In this document: one piece after another, positions 34,001 to 45,328 of the stretch
How positions within the stretch are numbered: position 1 is the stretch's first letter
Layout of the letters: each line of letters opens with the position of its first letter
DNA from: Roridomyces roridus
Lineage: Eukaryota; Basidiomycota; Agaricomycetes; Agaricales; Mycenaceae
Reading direction: 5' to 3'
DNA length: 64,000 nt
Assembly (NCBI GenBank): GCA_029378245.1
Contig: JARKIF010000015.1
Span: 1,302,001 to 1,366,000 of the forward strand
Position numbers and translations under genes: made by a program
Notes under the pieces: model-generated
The model's input: only the letters and a program-made list of their open reading frames with translations
What the model was told of the DNA's origin: nothing
Database searches by the model: none

Positions 34001-35589
34001 GTAGATATCATTTTGAGGCACCTAGCTCAGGAACTGCTCTGAATAATAGAAAGACTGTGAGAATGGGCCCTGGCTGCGGGATGAACCACAATCGGCCATT
34101 TTTGAAGGCGGGTTCGTGCAATTGCATGTTGTTGATGCATCATGTGATCGCCAACTCTTTCTCTTGTGCACCCATCTGGCATCTCGCTCTCGACACATCA
34201 CCGCCCTGGACCAACCCTGGACGACCTCTACACCACCAACAGATTCCTCTTAATGCGGAGGGCATCCCGAGGGGTTGCACCAGGGCGTGGCCTTCGCTGG
34301 TAGCTGGCCTTGAAGGGCATCTGGTGGATTCAGATGCCGGTGCGTCACCTCCCTCTGGATATTGACCCTTCTCACTAATAGGGCCTGCAGAACCTACCCT
34401 TCTTCCCCTCCCCTCAGACCTCTAACAACTGGCTCCGCACGACCCGCAGCCTCGTCGCCATGCCACGGCAGACTACGTGGCAGATTCTCCCTGGTCGGGT
34501 TGCGCGACGCGGAAGCCATAAACCGCTGGGAAGAGCTCCGCCCCTGGAACTCCCAACCCGCGTTGGCCGATGTCTGTCATCCATTCGTTGCTGGAACCGT
34601 GCTTCAATTGTCCGAGACCCATTCGCAGGTCATCCTGATTCGCCAGCATCCCACTCGCATGACACCTGACACCTCCCGTGCACAGTATACACTCTATGAG
34701 ACCGCCCGCGCCTTCTGCTCTCAGCAGTGTCGTTCCACTTACATCCCCTCGCGCTCCAGCGTTGCCCGGATCTCACATCCCCAATCTGCCAGAGCCACCG
34801 GTCCGTTCTGTTCTTCACCGTCCTACCCGCTCTCCGGTGTTGCCATTCGGATCTCACAGGCGGATATCCTCCTTTCCTTTCCGCTCCACGTGCATTGCCT
34901 ATACCACCTGGACCCCGGCGCGCTCACAGAGTGATCACGATGATCGCGAGTGCAGACGGGGGATGGAGGTGCGGAGGGACGGTGGCGCAAGGAGGGACGG
35001 GGAGGGGCGGGTGGTCTACGAGGGGTGTTGTCAGCGCGCCAGGCAGGATATGAGTGGCGAGCGCAAGAAAGCATGCTGCGATGTCAGTGGGAGTGCGCGC
35101 AGCAGGGAGCAACGGTATAGGATGCGTACCGGCGAGTCTACATGGCGGTAGAAGAGAACATCCGTTCGGCGATGGAGACTGGGGCGGAGGGTAGGAGATG
35201 CCGGTGGACTTGGTTGGGAAGCCGACGGTCGGGGGCACATGACGAGCACGTCTTGGACTTGTTCGTCAGGTTCGCTGGGCTCGGCACTGATGCCGACAAG
35301 CGGGAGAGAGTATATTGCAGAGTTGTTGCAGAGTGGAATGCATCTAGTCGTAGTAATTTCCCTTTTGAGCTAAGATCACGATGGGGGATCAATCAGCACG
35401 ACTTTATTGCAACACGTATGTGGTACTTATAACTTGTAAGTCTAGACATACTAATTTGCGACTTTATTGCAGCTTTTATCCCACTCTTTATTGCGACATA
35501 GGGAGCCGGCCTCTATCCCCTCCAATTAGAATGGACACCTGCTTGGGGTGTCCATTCCTATTAGAGGGCTTATAGAGGTCCCAGAGGTG
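31067..35589. mobile_element. Element E: 4.52 kb fold-back-like element, 8-bp target duplication
   Basis: Begins CACCTCTGGGACCT and ends with its reverse complement; flanked by CGCTTGAC at 31059..31066 and 35590..35597. The outer 300 bp of both ends are nearly identical (31067..31370 against 35300..35589), and weaker inverted similarity continues inward to at least 32030 and 34460 (for example GGTTGGGAGTTCCAGG in both), so most of it is arm. The centre has only short frames and no transposase I can recognise. Termini and target size resemble element C and hAT-type transposition. I see no tRNA-like module in E. Confidence 0.93.
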
Positions 35590-35597
35590 CGCTTGAC

Positions 35598-35792
35598 TGC
35601 AGCAATGGTGATGTGCTGTCCGGCGTGCTGAGAGCGCAGTGCACCGCACCGATGCTGCGTACTTTCCGAGTGTCGGCCCACGACGGCATTGTCAGTCGAA
35701 CAGACTGGGGCGAGCCCCATGAAACGGTACGCACATGGGGCCCCCAATGCGGCTTGACGGATGTGGAGTCTGCATACACCTATGTCTGCTAA
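35598..35792 (+). pseudogene. F-box/LRR-like gene, 3' part (after element E)
   Basis: Directly after the target duplication the frame that ended ...DIPLD at 31066 continues: CSNGDVLSGVLRAQCT and on for 64 codons to TAA at 35790..35792. Only the element and one copy of the 8-bp duplication need be removed to restore it, which supports both the element ends and the gene model. Confidence 0.75.
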
Positions 35793-35964
35793 TCTTGTGT
35801 GTATTTTCGGCGACTAGAATTTGAATTCGTTGAGGACCGCGTTCAAACGTGGTGCCGTCCACCCGCCATTGTTCCTGACAGAATTCCGTTCTGCCTCCGC
35901 GGCTCTTACGTCTGTGGCGCGCTAGGTCACGTTTGTCAACCATACCTTTGCTCCAAACCCCCAC

Positions 35965-36446
35965 ATGTCCTTCCACCCCCTCCGTCGCACTTCGGCCTCC
36001 CGTTCAACACCCATCAGCGTAGATTTTCCTTACTATTCCGTCACTCAAACGATCATGACCTTCCACAGCCGCACGAGATTCTTTCCAACGCCTCCTCCGA
36101 AGAGCTGTGCGAGAGGGGCAATCGCGACCACATTCGCCTCCTAAGGGCGCAAAACCATTACTTGGACGAGTACAATGAGTTATTCAAGGCCTATGTGCGC
36201 CTCGCGGCCTACTGCAAAGACTTGATGGCGCACCACACGACAATCCAGTGAGCACCCCTCTGATGCATGCCTCATTCACTGATTGCCTTTAACAGGAGTC
36301 GATTGGAGGATCTTGCATTCTCACCATTACCTCAATTTGATCCGGACACCGCTGCGGTTGAGCTGGCAGCAGATTTCATGGGGGCTGGCGTAGGTGCGGC
36401 TGCGATGGGCACGGCAGGCGGGGCGGGTGCCTGCGGACGGGGCTAG
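35965..36446 (+). CDS. Small conserved protein, copy 1
   Basis: ATG at 35965 (MSFHPLRRTSASRS). Exon 1 to about 36018, intron ending at CCACAG near 36066, exon 2 with NHYLDEYNELFKAYVRLAAY, intron 36250..36296 (GTGAGC ... AACAG), exon 3 with FDPDTAAVELAADF and a Gly/Ala-rich end, TAG at 36446. About 110 aa, helical. The paralogue at 57869 has the same three exons, intron positions and a similar promoter, so the family is real; I do not recognise its function. Its first donor (GTAGAT) is weaker than in copy 2. Confidence 0.65.
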
Positions 36447-37935
36447 GGATATGTTTTTTGGAGCTCGCGCTCTTTTTCTTGGCTGTAATATGGTGATTTG
36501 ACCTTGTGAGGTGATTGTACTTGAGACTACGGTGGGCTGTGAGCATGAAGTTGCTTGGGCTTGCTCAGGGTCGTTTTTATGGAAAACGCTGGGGCAGAAG
36601 TGGCGCGCAGGCATCCCGAGATTGCTTTCCAACCTTTATGAAAACTGCGAGTGAGAAAGAATAGTCACATGTCCAACGAAGGTTGAATGCTGGGTTGTCT
36701 CGGCCCCTTTGCGCTCGCGACTGGGCAAGTCGATTCAAGACTTCAGCCATTGCCTGAACTTAACGGACTCCACTCAACCCTGCCTCATCGCTTCCAAAAC
36801 GGGAAATTATCATCAATGACTGCCCGAAACGGAAGGGGTGATGCGTGCTAGTGTGATGGCAAACAAGGAATCCTTGTTCTCAACGACGTCTATGCACAAA
36901 ACACTCTTCGGCTGTTGCCGCGCCGCGGCCCCCACAAGGCGTGAAATTCACTCGCTTTGGCGTCGTGGCGCCGCCAAGTTCCCTCGCCCGATTTCGCCCG
37001 TATTTTCAAGCGCCTCTCAGACCAACCCTATTCATCTACCTACGCAGCCCCGCGCCCACCTATAGCCTGCTTAGATCCTGCTTGCCCATCTGGCACCATA
37101 CCCATACACTTATCACCCGCTTATACCGTCTTCGACATTTGCGAGACTCGCCAGTTTGGGTATTCGCCATTCAAGGCAGAAGAGTACGCTGGGCAGTCCT
37201 CATTAGATTCCTTGGCTGACTGTCTTGGCGCGTGCCCTCCGCGCTAGTCTAATTTGGGGCATTCTGGCGCAGTTCCGCAACGTCGCGGTGGCTGAGAGGA
37301 ATACATACACCTGGTCGTTGGGATTCCGCTTAGACCCATCAAGTCACTATTCACGCCAAAACTCTTGATAAAGCTCAGGCGCTTACCTCCTCTCAGGCAT
37401 GGATGCGTGGAGCAATTGGAGCTACGATATTACACGGGGCCCAAGGACGCTATCGTTGGCTGCTTTTCAAAAGTGTGTGTTGTTCGTGTGTGGCCTTTGT
37501 TTTCTAATCCTCTTGGCGGCACGCCCAACCGCAAGACGCTCATATCCTCGAGCACAGAATTTGTTACCGAGATGCTGCAATTCTGAGGTGGGTCTGTCTG
37601 CTCTGCGTATGAAGTCCCACTAATTCCTTCTGCAGATGGGTCGTCAGTGATTCGTGGCAGTGGTCATCGTGAACGGTCTGGATTGTGGGAAAGGGTGTTA
37701 TATTAATAACCACCGGGAAGTTGGTCCAAGGCGGGGCGTTCGGGAACGACGAAGGGAACAGCCACGGTTTCCGCAAGGACAGCGTAATCCACTGGTTCTC
37801 TCTTTCGTTCATGAAATCGGCGCGAGTAGGCAGCTGTCATATTAAGCTCAGAGCACGAGATTTGTTGACTGTGGCGCTCACGACTCTTTTGTTCTCTACC
37901 AAGCTCTACCAGCGCCGTGATCTTCTCTGCGGCCA
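36447..37935. other. Mostly non-coding stretch before the F-box gene
   Basis: Short frames only. One at 37399 (+) begins with a real ATG and has a hydrophobic segment (CVLFVCGLCFLILLAA), possibly a small membrane or secreted protein of 74 aa, but there is no support beyond that. Confidence 0.3.
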
Positions 37936-39591
37936 ATGTCCTTTATCCCAGAATCGGACGGCGCGGAGGAGTTTGGTCTCAGCGCTGACGCGACCACGCC
38001 CAAGGAAGAAGCAGACTACGGTACCGCGCAGGTATTACACTCGGGAATTCTCCTAGCCCAGCCTGATCGCCCACCGTCCCAGATACCATCGAACCCTGAT
38101 GCTCTTGGTTCCATCCAGCGTCTCACGGATGCCACAGAGGCAAAAATCGCGCGTCTGACGGCTGAAATAGACGAGCTCGACCTCCTTCGTCAACGAGAGC
38201 GCCGCGTTCTGGCCGAACTTCATCTCATGGCGGTTCCCATCGGGAAAATGCCCATAGAGTTGTTGGTGGAGCTTTTCAAGATGGTGGGCCACACAGTGGT
38301 TCTGCACCAGGACCCTCGTGCGCTCGATAGCATCGGGGGTAGCCCCTGGAACGCCTGCGCCTTCAACTATCAGGAGGTGTCTCTATCCCTCGCCTTGAAG
38401 CAGGTTCTGCGACTGTGCCAAGTGTGCACTTATTGGAGGCAGGTGGCACACAACACGCCTAGGCTGTGGGCAGAAGGTGTCGTGCGGCTCCAACTGGACA
38501 GGGAGTACCTGGGACGGTCGTACAAGGAGGGCCTCGAGACTCAACTTGTCCGCTCTGCGCCATGCCTACTCTCGCTTTCCCTCCACCAGAAAAACACAAC
38601 CATGCCTGGTGCTTCCTTCTTCAAGGGCGTCATGGATCAGACCGCACGCCGCATTCTCAATCTCTGCGTCAATGCCCCATGCTTTCCTCCGTTTGATCTC
38701 TCCCCCGGAACGTTCGAAGCCCTGGAACGCCTCAGCATCAGCAACGCGGGACACCAGGCACGCCCTGTTACCGTTTTCGAACACTCCCCGTGGCTCAAGC
38801 AGTTCGTTTTCCACTCCAGTCGCTTTTTTTCAGGGATCCGGCTTTTCCAGATGCCTTGGGCGCAACTCACGGCACTGGTCGTCGAGGATGAATCTTTGGG
38901 CGCGTGTCGGGAAATCCTGACGCAATGCACCAATCTCATCACCGCCGGAATTATTACTTCCCTTTGGTGGGACGACCTCCTTGACGCTGCCCACAGCTCA
39001 CTTGTGGCGCTGCCTTTCTTAAAGACACTCGCAGTCTCTTTCAACAATGCGTCAAGCACCGAAATTAGCGGCCTCACCGCTTTCCTATCGCCGCTCGCAC
39101 TCCCATCCCTCATCACGCTCGAGATCGGGTTCTCCGAACAATTGGAGGAAACCTGGCCAACGGCAGTCTTGAGTGACTTCCAGGGCCGTTCACCAAAGAT
39201 TGAATCAATGTCGTTCGATCACAGCTTCTGTGACACGGAGGATATGCTCCGATTGCTCCGGCAAAGCCCAGCTCTCAAGAGCCTGGATCTTACCCGCAAT
39301 TTCCGCTGCGTCACGGATGATCTCCTGCGGGCTCTTCGGTACGATGAAAGCGAGCCTACGCCGTTGGCGCCCCAGCTGCAGGATATGACTCTGTCCCTAG
39401 GCGAATGCACTCAGAGCCTACTGGAGGACACCATTCGATCACGGTGGTGGACTGATGCGACGCTGCCTTCCCCTGAACCACGAATCAAACGTCTGGATGA
39501 AGTGGTGATCCTGGAGAATAGCCTAAGCCCTGGATTCGAGGATAGGGTGCGGGATCTGGTGGACCACGGGCCCCTTTGGTTGCACGGGTAG
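37936..39591 (+). CDS. F-box/LRR-like protein, 551 aa, intact
   Basis: A single uninterrupted frame from ATG 37936 to TAG 39589..39591. Residues about 60-105 form a heptad-like helix (ATEAKIARLTAEIDELDLL), typical of agaric F-box proteins, then the F-box (GKMPIELLVELFKMV ... VCTYWRQVAHNTPRLWAEG), then LRR-like repeats to the end (RIKRLDEVVILENSL). Expected to be an SCF substrate receptor binding Skp1 through the F-box; the target is unknown. It is the best preserved of the F-box genes here and the closest match to the decayed copy at 49606..50181. Confidence 0.88.
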   Translation: MSFIPESDGAEEFGLSADATTPKEEADYGTAQVLHSGILLAQPDRPPSQIPSNPDALGSIQRLTDATEAKIARLTAEIDELDLLRQRERRVLAELHLMAVPIGKMPIELLVELFKMVGHTVVLHQDPRALDSIGGSPWNACAFNYQEVSLSLALKQVLRLCQVCTYWRQVAHNTPRLWAEGVVRLQLDREYLGRSYKEGLETQLVRSAPCLLSLSLHQKNTTMPGASFFKGVMDQTARRILNLCVNAPCFPPFDLSPGTFEALERLSISNAGHQARPVTVFEHSPWLKQFVFHSSRFFSGIRLFQMPWAQLTALVVEDESLGACREILTQCTNLITAGIITSLWWDDLLDAAHSSLVALPFLKTLAVSFNNASSTEISGLTAFLSPLALPSLITLEIGFSEQLEETWPTAVLSDFQGRSPKIESMSFDHSFCDTEDMLRLLRQSPALKSLDLTRNFRCVTDDLLRALRYDESEPTPLAPQLQDMTLSLGECTQSLLEDTIRSRWWTDATLPSPEPRIKRLDEVVILENSLSPGFEDRVRDLVDHGPLWLHG

Positions 39592-40841
39592 CGTTGGCCG
39601 CAGAATTGCACGAGGGCAAGCTTAGAAAACCCAAGAGCAACAAAATGGTCTCAGCCTCCGGTCTAGATGAAACATCATTTACTTACCTATGCGTACATGG
39701 ATTTCTGTACCATACTCTGCTACCAACCTATTCCACGATCCTCAATGTACTCTTGGCCTTCGACTCGAACTGCCGCCCAAGTCTCAGTACAACGGGTCGA
39801 CTGCCAAAGGCCAACGAAGATGTGCCGTCGCTGTCGAGAACAACTTGGGCCACCATTGCCCTTTCGGGTAGTCATTGATAATTCCTTGTTTTGGCAGCGA
39901 TGGGTGAACCTGTTTCTGGCCGAGTCGCTTTGTTTGTTTTGCCATTGACAGTCACTCAACATTCACTTTCAAGCTATTATCCTCGCATGGCATGGCTTGC
40001 CAGAAATGCCCCAAAGCGTCTGACAAGATACGACGGGAGGAAAGCAAGCTCAGGATGCCCGTGCTACCACCGCAGCCGCCGCAGCGTTTTCCATAAAAAC
40101 TACCCCGACAAATTCTGCGGTCAAACCCAAGCAAGTTCATTCTCAGGCGTATCGGAAACGCAACTAATAACGCTGGATTCCAAGGACAAGAGATCCTCGT
40201 CACCGTCGATCTATCCACGCTCTTGCCAACCACAAAGAAAAATATCTGCGACTCGATGGACCTTACGACAAAGCTCAAAAATTTTGGCTTGAAAGAACCG
40301 GTGCGTTGGTCCGCGATTTATCTCACACAAACGCTGAAGGTGCCTCAGAGCATCTCATTAAGGAACATCTTTCTCCGGCAGAACGTATAGCTCTTACCCG
40401 CGACGGAGCACCGCCCTTCGACCTGGCACGCTTCCCGAGAGTCATCTCCCAGCATGCCCAAGCCAAACTCGTCAAGCAATGGGACCTTGTGCTGTCCCGT
40501 GGGACCGTGTTTGGCCCTGTCGAGCGGCAGAGGTCAAATACAGCCGCAATACACCTCGGTATCTTCTGCGCCCACTTCGACTTGTCTGTCCAACGCGCGA
40601 CTGACAGGCGATCGCCCGCCGTCTCCATCCCCATCTTCTTGTGGCGGCAGAGTTCACTTCTCTCCATCGTGCCAGTGGCTTTTCTATTGTCGTGCTCTCT
40701 CCGTTGTTTCGCTGTTTCGACTGCGCAGAGTTTTCAGTAGGTTAAAGAGTGGATTCATCGGTTTGTACATGTAGATGGTACGCATCACAAAGCCCCAGAT
40801 ATGTTCTGCCGAATTTGTCCCAAAGTCGTTGTGATCAGGAG
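39592..40841. other. Region with no firm gene
   Basis: Frames at 39891, 40306 and 40323 overlap on both strands. Two short Cys pairs are seen (MCRRCREQL at 39820; MACQKCPKAS near 39995), and 40306..40740 (+) is open for 144 codons, but I could not build a convincing spliced protein. Confidence 0.3.
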
Positions 40842-41957
40842 CTAGACCTGTGCTGCTGGCACCTTCGACCGTTCACGGAGTCCTTCCAAAATATCGGCAT
40901 GATATCCAAGACCCTCCGCTTGACTTGGTTCAAATCGCTCTATGAACACAGGTTTGCCTTTATCCACCCAGGAGACGTCTGTGAGTTCGTGGGTGCTGAG
41001 GAACTTGAAAAGTGCTCCAAGAGACTTCCCCTAGGACAAGTGAGCAGGATGAAAAGACGAGAACAACGTTCCACTGACGTCTCTTAGCGTGATCTTTGTC
41101 TCATTGGAACCCCGGCTATGTGGGGAAAATTGTGTCTGACTTGCAACCAGCGCACCCTCTTTCATGTTATGCGCTAGCAGATGCAATATTTTCTCGTTGT
41201 CTGAAAGCAGTGGTGAGTTTCTCGGTATATATATATCGGATGTAAGCCACTCACCTTGGTCGGAGAAAGCTTGGTTGCAGATCCAGATGGTATCCGCCCG
41301 ATTTATTTCTTTTAGAACCCTTGAGCTTTTGAAAATATCGTCCTGAAAAAAATCGACGGGTCCGGCTTGAAGGCCGAATGATCGGCTCCTTTTGGGCAAC
41401 TCCTTCCCCACCGCAACCGCCCTTTCTACACACAGCTCACGGAGCTCTACCCCAACACATGCGCAACCCACTTGCAGCGACACTTGAGCAACAAAGAGGC
41501 CGCATCCACAGCCGATATCCAAAACCCTGGACTTGTCATTGAGCTTGGTCTTCTCGATGAGTATGGTCACCGAGTTGGGACCGATGTGACCGTAGAGGTG
41601 CGATTTTAGATAACCCTTGTAGGTGGTGATGTTGGTGAAATGGTTGGCCACGGCCCTCTGTTCAATCTCTTGGATGATCCGATAAACAATAGGATGACAC
41701 TCTTTTCGATTGAGACCTCCATATTGTAGTTGTCGGCCAGCGTTTTCGAGTCGATTGCCAAGTCGCTTCATATCTAGCAACTTGGCATTGATAAGGCCAA
41801 ACTGGGCTATAAGCTGCCCGCTGTTAAGAGATTGGAGCGCCTGCTCCACTTCGGCGATCGGCCCCGTGAACCAAGCGCTTTCGTGGAGCGGAACAAAGTC
41901 TGGAATCACATAAGATGGTGGAAGTGGAGGCGACAAGGCGGCACGTGCAATCGACAA
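40842..41957 (-). CDS. Dot1-like SAM-dependent methyltransferase
   Basis: Minus strand. The SAM-binding motif is VLDIGCGCGLFVAQ, preceded by LYGHIGPNSVTILIEK and followed by CVGVELRELC, FFQDDIF and IWICNQAFSD, which line up with the Dot1 (H3K79 methyltransferase) motifs YG..., DLGSGVG, GVE, GDFL and NNFAF. A 54-bp intron (41201..41254, GTGAGT ... TTTCAG) is in frame; after a second intron (GTCAGT ... GTCCTAG, about 41040..41085) the C terminus reads DVSWVDKGKPVFIERF like the Dot1 SWTGKPV end. Stop at 40842..40844. There is no ATG at the 5' end of the frame; an upstream exon or the ATG at 41771 must serve. Possibly not a histone enzyme, since it lacks a long basic region. Confidence 0.75.
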
Positions 41958-42030
41958 TTACAGCTCTTTGCATAATTGATGACAGTGAGCCAAAAAAAAA
42001 CAATTCACAACATTTCGGTCAAAATGCACT
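41958..42030 (-). promoter_or_regulatory. Duplicated promoter/5' leader (minus copy)
   Basis: Read on the minus strand it gives CGAAATGTTGTGAATTG, an oligo-T tract, then CTCACTGTCATCAATTATGC and AAAGAGCTGTAATTG. The same order is at 43008..43075 on the plus strand, so this leader exists as an inverted pair about 1.0 kb apart. It lies at the 5' end of the Dot1-like gene. Confidence 0.7.
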
Positions 42031-43007
42031 TTTTGCTTGAATACCGTGCCTCTCGTACTTGGTGGAGCTGTCCAGCACTCTCGGCATCATGTAATAGTGG
42101 CTATCTGTCAACTATGGCCTTTAAACGGCCCAAATCGGCCCCACAGCCTGTGTCGGATCGAAATACCGAAATCAACACGGAAGCAAAAGGCATGCTTCTT
42201 TTCGCTGCCACGTCTCTCTCTTCCCAGCTCTTCCCTCCTTGCCCGCCCGACACGACCGCCCCATCCTTCTACCAGCCTCCTGCCCTGCCGACCAATCGCT
42301 GCGCTCCGAAGGCGCCACTCGGAGCCCCGCGACTTGATTGATACTCACACCACTTGCTCGCCCACTTGGATCTACCACGCTCCACCAGACTGGCTCCCGA
42401 CTGCCCATTGACGTGAGCCGACGACGTCAAAGCCCACCGACGCGAACGAAGATATCACCTCACTCGGAACGCCCCGCCTTGGGCTGCCTCTTAACGTCAG
42501 CCAACGGGCAGCTTGGCCCTTGGTCTGGACGGCGGAAACGGGAAAGGAGGAATGGCCCCGGGAAGGGCGGGTGGGACAGTAGTCGGCTCACGAGGGTGTG
42601 TACACTGCATGAAGGGCGAGGGAGGCTTGGCGAGAGAGGGGCACGGAGCCGCGAGCATTGTAAAGGTGCCATTTTGTCGTATCTTTGTTATTCGTTAGAA
42701 CCTTTATCCACCCTTCATTCTGCCATTCTTCATCTCGAGAATGGGCCCTGCCAAGGCATATTGTGTGTCCTATCCATCCCCAGCCCACCCAGACCCGTGG
42801 CTCCGCGCTAGAGACGGAGAGACATTCGTTTGATCAAACTTGCGCGATCATGAGCAGGAAAGCTTCGTTCTGAGCCGTTCCACAGCCGTTTCATGCCATC
42901 CCAACGACGTAGAGAAGGGATCTTATCATAAGAATGTCACCTGCATAGCATACAATCCCTAAAGCGCGCTGGGAGGCTCACAAACGAACAAAAAAACTGA
43001 TTTTCCG
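42031..43007. other. Region with no supported gene
   Basis: About 1 kb between the two inverted leaders; only overlapping short frames with GC-rich, low-complexity translations. Confidence 0.35.
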
Positions 43008-43075
43008 AAATGTTGTGAGTTGTTTTCTTTTTTTTGCTCACTGTCATCAATTATGCAAACAGCTGTAAGCGCAGG
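43008..43075 (+). promoter_or_regulatory. Duplicated promoter/5' leader (plus copy)
   Basis: CCGAAATGTTGTGAGTTG, T tract, then CTCACTGTCATCAATTATGC and AAACAGCTGTAAGCG: about 90% like the minus copy at 41958. No Dot1-like frame follows it, so the coding part of this copy is lost or never existed. Confidence 0.65.
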
Positions 43076-43728
43076 GTTTTTAAAAGATCCCAGACGGGGT
43101 CGTACGACTTCCGGGAAATCGTATTCAGGATGGGATAGCTGATTGTCGCGTCAACAGAGTATAAGAGGTGGTAGGAGAGTCGAACATATCCCATTTGCCC
43201 AGCTGGGGCAGTTCGAGCTTGACGAGTACGGTCGTATTGGGCAGATCTTGGAAACCTGGATGGATAGCGTGATGTGGTGAGCGGGAGTGAATGGCAGACA
43301 CGCACCGGCGTCCCTGTAGCCGTGAAGGTTTGCCTCGACAACAGTCTGGGACGTCAATCCCTGGAGGCAGTGGATGAAGCTGTCAGCCAAATCTCTTGCA
43401 ACAGCACAACTGACCAGCCGCTCTTGCTCTTTGAGTCTTCTGCCCTTCTCAACGCGTGGTGTTTTCGTCGATGGTTTCTGCAAGTCCACAGCATGGCCGG
43501 TCGTTGTCACAACAAGCACCTTGAGACTAGTCAGGCGGGCCAGCCAGCAAATATAAGCATATCCTCACACATCTTCGCTCGCCGCTGTCGGATTTCTGGC
43601 CGGGCATTCGGTTGCGTTGAGCAGGCATGGTGGTCCAGGTAGTAGCGAATCAAATGTGATTATGTAATATTAATCTCTTTGTTCCGCCTTCATCTTTGAT
43701 TTTGCAACCAGCCTGCGGAAGACGCTTC

Positions 43729-44072
43729 AGAAGACCGCGAATCCGCCACAGTGAGCCGCATTCTGTTCAAGAAAGTCACAAGCAGCTGACTTGACTGCTA
43801 GCCAACGTTCCCGATCCGCATTGTTTGAATCATTGCCTCTGAATCCTCCATTCCTGATTGAGGATGGGTAACCTGCCTGCACGGGACATGGAGGACGACG
43901 ACTGGCTCGCTTCAGAAGATGGAAAGTCCGCCACATTACCTGCAGAAAGTTGCATGAGTAGCTGACTCGACTTCTAGCCCACGATCGATGTCTGTAGTCA
44001 GCTTGTCTCCTCCGTTCCTGATTGAGGATGGGTAACCTGCCTGCGCGGGACATGGAGGACGACGACTGGCTC
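43729..44072 (+). repeat. Two-unit tandem duplication
   Basis: Unit 1 is about 43729..43909 and unit 2 about 43910..44072. Both start GCTTCAGAAGA and end with GATTGAGGATGGGTAACCTG CCTGCNCGGGACATGGAGG... The units differ in the middle, so the event is not very recent. Right after it, 44130..44383 (+) may be a gene remnant (VDLLAKAKKLHVLVSM). Confidence 0.75.
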
Positions 44073-45030
44073 ATTACATGCCCCTCACTCTCAACCTCCG
44101 GATTCTTGCATTCATCGGACAATAAAAGCAATCCCTGGTCGACGAAGACGACTCGAAAACGGTCGACTTGCTTGCCAAGGCAAAGAAGCTACACGTTTTG
44201 GTGTCCATGCTACCCGGCTCCGCCGAGCGTGCTGCGTATACCCAAGAATTGCGCAACGTAGCTGGCCTCTTGGCGTATGCGAATCCCGAAAGCAGTCCCG
44301 TGGCCGGTTACCTCCAACTTCCACGCAGACAGCTCGCCACCTTCCGCGGCTGCACGAGTTTCAGCACAATGTTGGATAGATAATTTCACTCCCCGTGCGT
44401 TTGCCGTCGATGCTCCAGCGGGTGTTCCCAATCACTTCTTGATCTCGGCATCCACGCGCTATTCGGACCAGGCATTCCGGCCGATGCCACGCTGAGTTGC
44501 TGTCAGCCGACAGCGCTTACTGCGGCCGACGTTGGGCCGTGACTCGGCATCGGCATGGACTGTCAATGGGTCGGCTGAAGGGTCATTGTCGGTCTTTGGA
44601 AAATAGCAGGCCCGCCGCCTCCACTTTAACCTCCTCTCTCCCAACACAACTCTGACGGTCTCTGGTGGTTCATACCCAAGGCCATGTTTAGAACTTGCTT
44701 CTGCCACCGCTTCATAATCACGTGACTTGCCGTCGTGGTCTCCGTGAGAGACTGGCTGTCTCCAACATTGCAGCTGATACTGTGGCAAGGCATTCTCGCC
44801 ATTCCACCCAAGAGTTGAATGTTAGAGTAGAGAGGGCAGAATAGCGGACCAAACCTTGGCGCTGCTTAGACTGTCTGCGAGGAAATGGTGGGAAATGTGC
44901 TGCTTTCCGAGCGAGCAACGGAGTCGGACGGCTTTCTAGAGTGCCTTGTCGTGAAGAGAAAACGGAGCTCCAGGCTAGTCACTATATATACGTCGCTCGC
45001 ACAGTCGATCTCAAACTCGTTGCACTAGAA

Positions 45031-45328
45031 CTAGTGCGAACGCGTTGAACGGGCATTGCCTGAGGTTCCGTGAGTTGGCGGGACTGGAGCGGTGGACTTC
45101 TTGGCAGCGGTGGACTCCTTCTTGGCAGCGGCGGGCTTGGCAGTCGACTTGACCTTCTTGCTAACGCCATCCTCTTTGTGGTCGTCGTCGCTGTTGTCGT
45201 CACCGATGTTGTCAGCATAAGAGAAAGGCGTGGTCAGACAGGCCGATCTTCGTAGTCTGCCTCGGATTTCCTGCGTCGCCGCTCCGTCTCGACGGGCTCC
45301 AGAGGCGGACGACCCACTGGGCGGGGCA
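45031..45328 (-). CDS. Small lysine/alanine-rich protein
   Basis: ATG at 45328 (MPRPVGRPPLEPVETERRRR), a short intron near 45190-45240, then DDDHKEDGVSKKVKSTAKPA with Lys-Ser-Ala repeats to TAG at 45031. The composition is that of a linker-histone-tail or nuclear protein; VGRPP is only a weak AT-hook. The splice junction is not certain. No homologue recognised. Confidence 0.45.

Noticed and set aside
33778..34934. Transposase gene inside element E
   Set aside because: Two frames of 190-195 codons exist but show no catalytic motif, and part of them lies in the inverted arm, so they are probably not coding.
44100..44390. Gene on the plus strand (VDLLAKAKKLHVLVSM...)
   Set aside because: A plausible helical frame but without a start, splice sites or a paralogue in the window; listed only as a possible remnant.
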